From an uncultured Pelagibacteraceae bacterium (lineage in GTDB: Bacteria; Pseudomonadota; Alphaproteobacteria; Pelagibacterales; Pelagibacteraceae), in assembly GCA_902574695.1 (NCBI GenBank), contig CACGON010000001.1, positions 124,001-188,000 on the forward strand: 64,000 nucleotides of DNA. Direction: 5' to 3'. The translations under genes were made by a program, and so were the position numbers. Below the pieces are notes generated by a model that was not told the origin of the DNA, made no database searches, and worked only from the letters and a program-made list of their open reading frames with translations. Below are positions 58,697-64,000 of the stretch, piece after piece; positions within the stretch are counted from its first letter, which is position 1, and each line of letters opens with the position of its first letter.

Positions 58697-59143
58697 TTAT
58701 TTAATTTCTATTAACTTCTTTTTTTTATATTCTGGTATAATTCTCTCACAAGCTATCGTCAAAAGACCATCTTTAAGTTCTGCACCATTTACTTTTACAT
58801 CATCAGCAATTGTAAACGATCTTGCAAATTGTCTTTGCGAAATTCCTTTATGAAGGATTTCACCATTATCATTTTTTTCCTCTAATTTGTTAGCTTGTTT
58901 TGTTCTTACAGTTAACAAATTATCCTCAAATTCAACCTCTACATCTTTTTTTGAAAAACCGGCTAAAGCAACTTCAATTGAATACTTATCTTTACCAGTC
59001 TTCCTAATGTTATATGGCGGATAGTTAGATTGCATAGTCAAACTTCCGTTCCCTAACATATTTTCAAATTGGTCAAACATATCATCAAAACCAATTGAAA
59101 AAGGTCTTAGAGAGTTAAATATAGATAGATCCTTACTTGTCAT
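58697..59143 (-). CDS. ibpA: Small heat shock protein Hsp20/IbpA
   Basis: A 148-residue alpha-crystallin-domain chaperone. YPPYNIRKTGKDKYSIEVALAGF starts the domain, and ELKDGLLTIACERIIPE holds the GxLxI motif. The C-terminal extension ends KKLIEIK with the IxI-type anchor. Hsp20 oligomers hold unfolding proteins for refolding. Translation is probably controlled by the ROSE-like leader described separately. Confidence 0.95.
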   Translation of the reverse strand: MTSKDLSIFNSLRPFSIGFDDMFDQFENMLGNGSLTMQSNYPPYNIRKTGKDKYSIEVALAGFSKKDVEVEFEDNLLTVRTKQANKLEEKNDNGEILHKGISQRQFARSFTIADDVKVNGAELKDGLLTIACERIIPEYKKKKLIEIK

Positions 59144-59147
59144 TTTT

Positions 59148-59196
59148 CCTCCTTTGTTAGCAAGGTTAGTGTAAGCCCCATTAGGCGACTTACTAA
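59148..59196 (-). promoter_or_regulatory. ROSE-like RNA thermometer in the hsp20 leader
   Basis: On the minus strand the leader ends CCUUGCU-AACAA-AGGAGG-AAAA-AUG. CUUGCU pairs with AGGAGG through U-A, C-G, a G-G mismatch, U-A, U-G and C-G, exactly the UYGCU/anti-SD arrangement of ROSE thermometers. Just upstream (59166-59196), TTAGTAAG...CTTACACTAA forms a second, more stable hairpin, as in multi-hairpin ROSE elements. Melting the weak last hairpin on warming would free the ribosome site. Confidence 0.65.
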
Positions 59197-59235
59197 TTTC
59201 ATATGGGAATAAATTTTATAAATTCAAGTTAAAAA

Positions 59236-61311
59236 TTATATTTTTTCTGCCATTTTAAGAATGAAACTATAATCAAAAGCTATTTCTTCAATTGCTCCAT
59301 CTCTACCTGATTTTCCACCATGGCCAGCATTCATCTCTGTTTTTAACAACAATAAATTGTTATCAGTTTTATATTCTCTTAACTTAGCTGTGAATTTTGC
59401 AGGCTCATCAAATAAAACTCTATTATCACTTAAACTTGTAGTTATTAAAATATTTGGATAATCCATTTTTTTTATGTTGTTATATGGAGCGTAAGAATAA
59501 ATATACTTAAAGTGTTCTTTATTATCTTTAGCATTACCAAACTCATCAAACTCACCAACAGTAAGTGGTAACGAATGATCTAAATTAGTTGTTAAGCTAT
59601 CAACAAATGGAACAGCCATAACGACTGCACAAAATAGTTCAGGCGACTCGTTTACAGCTACTCCCATTAACAAGCCTCCTGCTGAGCCACCCATTCCAAT
59701 AATTTTACCTTTTGAAGTATAATTTTTTTCAATTAAAAATTTTGCAACCGCTAAATAATCTTTAAATGTATTTTTTTTATTTAAAAGCTTACCTTCTTTC
59801 CACCATTTCATACCTCGCTCCAAACCACCTCTAATATGAGCTGTTACCCAAATAATATCTCTATTTATTAAACTTAGTCTTGTAGATGAAAAGTTTGGTG
59901 ACATAGAATTTCCATAGGATCCATATCCATAAAGTAATAAATTTGCGCTTCCATCAATTTTTGTTTTTTTATGTCTTGTTATAGTTAATGGAATTTTTCT
60001 ACCATCGTGAGATAAACACTCAAGTCTTTCTACAATATAATCGTTTGAATTATGTCCTGAGGGTATAATCTGCTCTTTTACTAATTTCTTAGTTTTAGTT
60101 TTTAAGTTGTACAAATAAACCCTAGACTGTGTTTTTGGTGTTGAGTAAGAAATATGAATTAAATCAGTATCTTTATCTTTTTGAACCAAAGATACCCCAC
60201 CATCAAAAACTTTTTCTTCTGAAAAAATTAATTCTTCTTCTTTATTTCCCTCTAAATTCTTAATAAATATTTTTCCTAATGCATCTGTTATTTCTGATCT
60301 AATTTGCCAATTTTTTAAAAAGGTTAAACCACCAATTAAAGTTTCATCTTTTGCTGGTATATATGTTTCCCATTTTTTAAAATTTATATCATTTGTTTTT
60401 TCAATTTTAAAATCCTCTGCATTTTTATTTGTATGCATATAAAAATTTCCATCCCATGAATTGACACTATAAATAATACCTTTTTCTCTTTTCTGAATTA
60501 ACTTAGGTTTTGGATCTTCCTCGTTTACAGAAAAGTAATATTGTTCAGATGTGTTATGATCAGAACTTACGATAAAATAGTATTTTTCATCAGAACTTAG
60601 TCCAATACTTACAGTAAAAGCTTCAGTTTTTTCTTCAAAAATTAAAATGTCTTCTTTAATTGATGTACCCAATTTATGTCTAAAAATTTTTCTTGGACGA
60701 TGATTATTATCTAATTTCGAATAAAAAATATATTTATCATCAAGACTAAATAAAATAGATCCAGATGTATCCTTAATTTCCTCTGTAACAAGTTTGTCTG
60801 TTTCAATATTTCGAATAAAAATTGTATAATATTCAGATCCTTTTAAATCCAAAGAGTATCCCAAAAGCTTATCATCCCAGCTAACCTCAAGATCGCCAAC
60901 CCCAAAGTATTCTGTTTTAAGTTTTCCTTTTTCTTTGTCTCCATTCCAAATTTCCTCTTCTGAACTGCTACCAATTTTTTTTCTAAGTTTAATTGAGTAA
61001 TTTCCTTTTTTAGTTGTTTTAGTCCAATAAATATAATTTTTATCTTTAAAGGGTAATGACTCGTCATCTAATTTAATCCGACCTTTTATCTCATTAAAAA
61101 GTTTTTTTTGAATATCTTTAGTATCTTTAAGCTTAAATTCAGTATAGGCGTTTTCTTTTTCTAAGTATTCTCTTACTTCTGGCATCAATTTTGATCCATC
61201 TTTTAAGACTTCAAGTATATTGTCTTGATGTATCCAACTATAATGATCTTCCCACTCGGTCCCGTGACAAGATTTTTTTTCAAGTTTTTTCGCTAATTGT
61301 GGTATTTTCAT
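59236..61311 (-). CDS. ptrB: Oligopeptidase B (S9A serine peptidase)
   Basis: A 691-residue prolyl-oligopeptidase-family peptidase that cleaves short peptides after basic residues. The N-terminal beta-propeller covers about 70-400. The C-terminal hydrolase domain has LLLYGYGSYGNSM, HIRGGLERGMKWWKEGK and the nucleophile elbow GMGGSAGGLLMGVAVN. LSDNRVLFDEPAKF holds the Asp and NAGHGGKSGR the His. There is no signal peptide. It is divergent from the membrane J-protein with a 13-bp gap. Confidence 0.92.
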   Translation of the reverse strand: MKIPQLAKKLEKKSCHGTEWEDHYSWIHQDNILEVLKDGSKLMPEVREYLEKENAYTEFKLKDTKDIQKKLFNEIKGRIKLDDESLPFKDKNYIYWTKTTKKGNYSIKLRKKIGSSSEEEIWNGDKEKGKLKTEYFGVGDLEVSWDDKLLGYSLDLKGSEYYTIFIRNIETDKLVTEEIKDTSGSILFSLDDKYIFYSKLDNNHRPRKIFRHKLGTSIKEDILIFEEKTEAFTVSIGLSSDEKYYFIVSSDHNTSEQYYFSVNEEDPKPKLIQKREKGIIYSVNSWDGNFYMHTNKNAEDFKIEKTNDINFKKWETYIPAKDETLIGGLTFLKNWQIRSEITDALGKIFIKNLEGNKEEELIFSEEKVFDGGVSLVQKDKDTDLIHISYSTPKTQSRVYLYNLKTKTKKLVKEQIIPSGHNSNDYIVERLECLSHDGRKIPLTITRHKKTKIDGSANLLLYGYGSYGNSMSPNFSSTRLSLINRDIIWVTAHIRGGLERGMKWWKEGKLLNKKNTFKDYLAVAKFLIEKNYTSKGKIIGMGGSAGGLLMGVAVNESPELFCAVVMAVPFVDSLTTNLDHSLPLTVGEFDEFGNAKDNKEHFKYIYSYAPYNNIKKMDYPNILITTSLSDNRVLFDEPAKFTAKLREYKTDNNLLLLKTEMNAGHGGKSGRDGAIEEIAFDYSFILKMAEKI

Positions 61312-61324
61312 TAGAGCTTATTAT

Positions 61325-61834
61325 ATGAATATATTTTTTTTAACACTATTTATTTTTGTCCTACTTTATTTAACCCTTAATTGGTTCATAAAGACGTCAA
61401 GCGCTAAAATTTCAAAGACTATAAGAACTTTAACAATTATTACTTCAATTGTACTAGCTTTAATCATGGCTTATGCAGGAAGATTTATTTTTTCATTACC
61501 CTTTTTAATGATGGTATTACCTTTAGTAAAAACTAAAGCAGGATTTACCTTACTTCAGGTTTTAAGATTTTGGAGCTTACTTAGAATTCTTAAAAACTCA
61601 GGTAAATTTAATTTTAATCAATCTGGCTCCAATTTTAATACTCAAAATATTTCAAGAGATGAAGCCTATAAAATTTTAAATTTAGACCCAGGAAAAAGAT
61701 ATTCCAAGGAGGAAATTTTAAATTCATACAAAAAAATAATGAAAAAAATTCACCCAGATATAAGTCCAGAATTATCAAGATTAGCTTCAATAGTAAATGA
61801 AGCAAAAGAAATTGTTATAAAAGATTCAGCCTAG
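61325..61834 (+). CDS. Membrane-anchored J-domain protein
   Basis: A 169-residue protein with two or three N-terminal transmembrane segments (about 1-18, 34-70) and a C-terminal J-like domain (about 110-165). That domain, DEAYKILNLDPGKRYSKEEILNSY, has the HPD motif in KKIHPDISPEL. The layout resembles alphaproteobacterial relatives of mitochondrial Tim14/Pam18, which recruit DnaK at the membrane. It overlaps the convergent GT9 gene by 4 bp. Confidence 0.8.
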   Translation: MNIFFLTLFIFVLLYLTLNWFIKTSSAKISKTIRTLTIITSIVLALIMAYAGRFIFSLPFLMMVLPLVKTKAGFTLLQVLRFWSLLRILKNSGKFNFNQSGSNFNTQNISRDEAYKILNLDPGKRYSKEEILNSYKKIMKKIHPDISPELSRLASIVNEAKEIVIKDSA

Positions 61835-62796
61835 TTTATTAAAGTCTCAAATTTTTTGTAAATTTCTAATGCACTTATTTTATTTTTACCCAAAGTATTA
61901 TGTCCTACTTCATTTACACCCTCAGGAATTATCGGATGCATTTTGGGACTGTAACTTCCGTATATAATCGGTGTGTCAGCCATTAAAACTATTGTTTGAA
62001 GACCTAATGCAGCCGATATGTGACTAAAACTTGAGTCATTGCAAATTGATATATCGCAATTTTTAACATATGGAAGAGTCTCTTCTAACCTAAGATCGTC
62101 AAGTTTTAAACATTGTGATTTAAATTTTGAATTGTAAATTTCATTTAATATATCCTGTTCCTCTTTAATTTTACCAGTTGCTAAAAAAAAACGACATTTA
62201 TATTTATCAGTGCAATAATTCATAAATTTTAAAAAAGTACCAGAAGGAATTCGCTTAGTATCTCCAGACCCACCAATACCTAAAAGAATATTTTTTTCAT
62301 TAGATGATATTTTACTTTTAACTCTTATATTTTCCACATCCTTTTCATTTAATGAAATTTCTGGATTACTCTCAACATCTATACCTAATTTTTTTTTTAA
62401 AAACTTTTTAGCTGTTTCTGTTATATTCTGATTTTTTTTAAAAAATAATGGGTATTGATAAATATCTTTTATTAATGAAAATTTTGCTATTAGGTTAAAT
62501 CGTAATGAAGAATTGAATATAAAAATTTTATCAAATTTATATCTTTTGAGATATTGAATTAATTTCAATGTTCCATTAATTCCATCATGTAAACCATTAT
62601 TAATTTTATTATCCCTATCAAGTATTAGAATTTCTTTTACATGTTTGTTATTCTTGGTCAAATCAATTGCTTTTGAGTTTTCTTTTACTAGAAGATAAAC
62701 TTTAGTTTCAAATTTTTTTGCCAAAGCTTCAATAAATGGTAAAAAAATTATTAAGTCACCAATACCCTTTCTGTTCTGTACAATTAAAATTTTCAT
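61831..62796 (-). CDS. Glycosyltransferase family 9 (heptosyltransferase-like)
   Basis: A 321-residue GT-B enzyme of family 9. ILIVQNRKGIGDLIIFLPFIEAL is the N-terminal signature (GxGDxxxxxP). ILLGIGGSGDTKRIPSGTFLKF starts the C-terminal ADP-heptose-binding domain, and CDISICNDSSFSHISAALGLQTIVL is the conserved late block. It probably adds a sugar to the lipopolysaccharide core or another surface glycan. It stands alone. Confidence 0.82.
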   Translation of the reverse strand: MKILIVQNRKGIGDLIIFLPFIEALAKKFETKVYLLVKENSKAIDLTKNNKHVKEILILDRDNKINNGLHDGINGTLKLIQYLKRYKFDKIFIFNSSLRFNLIAKFSLIKDIYQYPLFFKKNQNITETAKKFLKKKLGIDVESNPEISLNEKDVENIRVKSKISSNEKNILLGIGGSGDTKRIPSGTFLKFMNYCTDKYKCRFFLATGKIKEEQDILNEIYNSKFKSQCLKLDDLRLEETLPYVKNCDISICNDSSFSHISAALGLQTIVLMADTPIIYGSYSPKMHPIIPEGVNEVGHNTLGKNKISALEIYKKFETLIN

Positions 62797-62845
62797 AGAC
62801 TTCTTATATGTTTACTAATTTTTTTTTTTTATATAAGTTAAATTT

Positions 62846-63709
62846 ATGGGTAAAATTAATGGCATTTATGCGGCTTCAATATCTATTGTAGATAGAAATC
62901 TTAAATTAAATATTGAAAAAACCATACATCACTCGGAAAAACTAATAAAAGATGGATGCCATGGGGTTGTATTATTTGGAAGTACTGGACAGTCACAGCT
63001 AATTTCTTTAGAGGAAAAATTAAATTTAATAGAGAATATCTCAAAAAGTAAATTTAAAGATAAATTTATTATTGGAACTGGGCTTAACTCACTTCAAGAT
63101 ACTATTTCCCTTATTAAATTTAGTAATTCATTTAACCTAAATAATTTTTTGATAATGCCACCAGCTTATTACATGTATGAAGATAAAGAAGTTATTAGGT
63201 TTTATAAAAAATTAATTGAAAAAGTTTCAGATTGTAAAATAATATTATATAACTTTGAAAAACTTTCAGGTTATAAATTTAGTGAAGAATGCGTTAAAAA
63301 TCTTGTAGATTTTTTTCCAAAAAATATAATCGGGGTTAAAGATAGTTCATACAATTTATTTGAAAAACTAAAAATTAAAAACTTTTCAATTTTACCTGGT
63401 TCTGAATTAAAACTTCTTAAGGGTTTACAAATTGGATGTACAGGTATTATTACAGCAACTTGTAATGTTACAGCCTCTCTTTCCCGAAAAGTATATGATG
63501 ATTTTGTTAATAATAAAGTTCAAACTTATAATAATAAACTATGTGATATAAGAATGGCTTTTGATAAATTTAATCTAATTTCAGGTCTACATTCTTTTCT
63601 CTCCGAAAAAGACGATTCTTTCAAAAATTTAATTCCACCACTCAATTTACTCAATGATATTGATAAAAAAAAACTACTTGAAGAATTAAAAAAATTAGAT
63701 TTTAATTAA
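62846..63709 (+). CDS. DapA/NanA-family aldolase
   Basis: A 287-residue class I aldolase-like TIM barrel of the dihydrodipicolinate synthase/N-acetylneuraminate lyase family. HGVVLFGSTGQSQLISLEEK is the GTTGE-type loop, ILYNFEKLSGYKF has the Tyr, and NIIGVKDSS the Schiff-base Lys (about residue 163). The first loop reads GSTGQ instead of GTTGE, and the Lys lies in IGVKDSS. It is more likely a keto-acid/sugar-acid aldolase than the lysine-pathway DapA. The substrate is unresolved. Confidence 0.8.
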   Translation: MGKINGIYAASISIVDRNLKLNIEKTIHHSEKLIKDGCHGVVLFGSTGQSQLISLEEKLNLIENISKSKFKDKFIIGTGLNSLQDTISLIKFSNSFNLNNFLIMPPAYYMYEDKEVIRFYKKLIEKVSDCKIILYNFEKLSGYKFSEECVKNLVDFFPKNIIGVKDSSYNLFEKLKIKNFSILPGSELKLLKGLQIGCTGIITATCNVTASLSRKVYDDFVNNKVQTYNNKLCDIRMAFDKFNLISGLHSFLSEKDDSFKNLIPPLNLLNDIDKKKLLEELKKLDFN

Positions 63710-63733
63710 GAGTTTTCGAAAGTAGTCTATTTT

Positions 63734-64000
63734 ATGAAACTTGTTAATTTTTTAAACAAACTCATTAAGAGCGATGGTTTTATATTAATTGATGCTTACA
63801 AAAATAAGTATACTGTTGGGAGTCCAATTAAACCAAATCCAATCATACTTAAAATCCTTGATCAAAAATTACATCATAAATTACTTTTTCACCCAGATCT
63901 ACACTTTGGAGAAGCTTATACAAACGGATCAATAGTAATTGAAAATGGAACTTTGACAGAATTTTTAGAGATTGCATTAAAAAATATTGGAAGAAATGAG
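63734..64000 (+). CDS. Cyclopropane-fatty-acyl-phospholipid synthase-like protein, N-terminal part
   Basis: An ORF starting at ATG 63734 that runs off the window (89 codons seen). IKSDGFILIDAYKNKYTVGSP, LDQKLHHKLLFHPDLHFGEAYTNGSIVIENG and TEFLEIALKNIG match the N-terminal lipid-binding domain of Cfa-family SAM-dependent methyltransferases. These add a methylene bridge or methyl group to unsaturated membrane lipids. The methyltransferase domain lies beyond the window, so the exact member cannot be named. Confidence 0.75.
   Translation, partial: MKLVNFLNKLIKSDGFILIDAYKNKYTVGSPIKPNPIILKILDQKLHHKLLFHPDLHFGEAYTNGSIVIENGTLTEFLEIALKNIGRNE

Overview
The window is very AT-rich, densely packed chromosomal DNA with intergenic gaps mostly under 100 bp and many 1-4 bp gene overlaps. 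It encodes a free-living biosynthetic gene set (glutamate, shikimate, histidine, tryptophan, lysine, arginine). Gene orders are typical of Alphaproteobacteria: infC-rpmI-rplT-pheST, bolA/dnaJ/cobS/cobT, rpmH-rnpA-yidD-yidC-argB-dapDE, murA-DUF2948-hisD-infA, hisS-hisZ-hisG and trpF-trpB-trpA-accD-folC-trx. Together these point to the SAR11 clade (Pelagibacterales). That assignment is inference from content and composition, since no rRNA lies in the window.

Layout. 0-6.6 kb: glutamate synthase (end of gltD, whole gltB), an SDR protein and an alpha/beta hydrolase. 6.7-16.2 kb: a GT4 glycosyltransferase, then translation genes (thrS, infC, rpmI, rplT, pheS, pheT, lepA). 16.2-18.1 kb: a methyltransferase, tRNA-Ser and a GT2 glycosyltransferase. 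18.2-25.1 kb: gyrB, a RegB-type redox sensor kinase, and cobT/cobS with a J-domain protein divergent from bolA. 25.1-30.9 kb: aroB/aroK, a small membrane protein, a large secreted protein, def, fmt and truA. Five single-base homopolymer indels interrupt four genes here. 30.9-38.2 kb (minus strand): SET-domain and HDAC-family proteins, dapE, dapD, a HAD phosphatase, argB, yidC, yidD, rnpA and rpmH. 38.2-43.6 kb: a TVP38 protein, tRNA-Thr, two small basic proteins, dcd, murA, DUF2948, hisD, infA, tRNA-Phe and a cold-shock gene. 43.6-50.7 kb: a histidine-rich leader peptide with hairpins, tRNA-His, hisS, hisZ, hisG, then rmuC, an MGME1-like exonuclease, exonuclease I and thioredoxin. 50.7-56.3 kb (minus strand): folC, accD, trpA, trpB, trpF and a GT17 glycosyltransferase. 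56.4-64 kb: purine phosphoribosyltransferase and purine permease, a small lipoprotein, Hsp20 behind a ROSE-like leader, oligopeptidase B, a membrane J-protein, a GT9 glycosyltransferase, a DapA-family aldolase and the start of a cyclopropane-fatty-acid-synthase-like gene.

Most interesting points. (1) A 19-codon reading frame ending in a cluster of four His codons, within hairpin-forming sequence, lies just upstream of tRNA-His-hisS-hisZ-hisG and looks like a histidine attenuator not in the ORF track. (2) The tRNA-His has abnormal D- and T-loops and ends 4 nt before the hisS start codon. (3) The hsp20 leader has a hairpin matching the ROSE RNA-thermometer signature (UUGCU opposite AGGAGG). (4) TrpB and TrpA are strongly altered at usually invariant active-site motifs. 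(5) A homologue of the mitochondrial exonuclease MGME1 lies beside rmuC and exonuclease I. (6) The frameshifts are confined to 25.9-29.3 kb, and every one can be repaired by a one-base change in a homopolymer.
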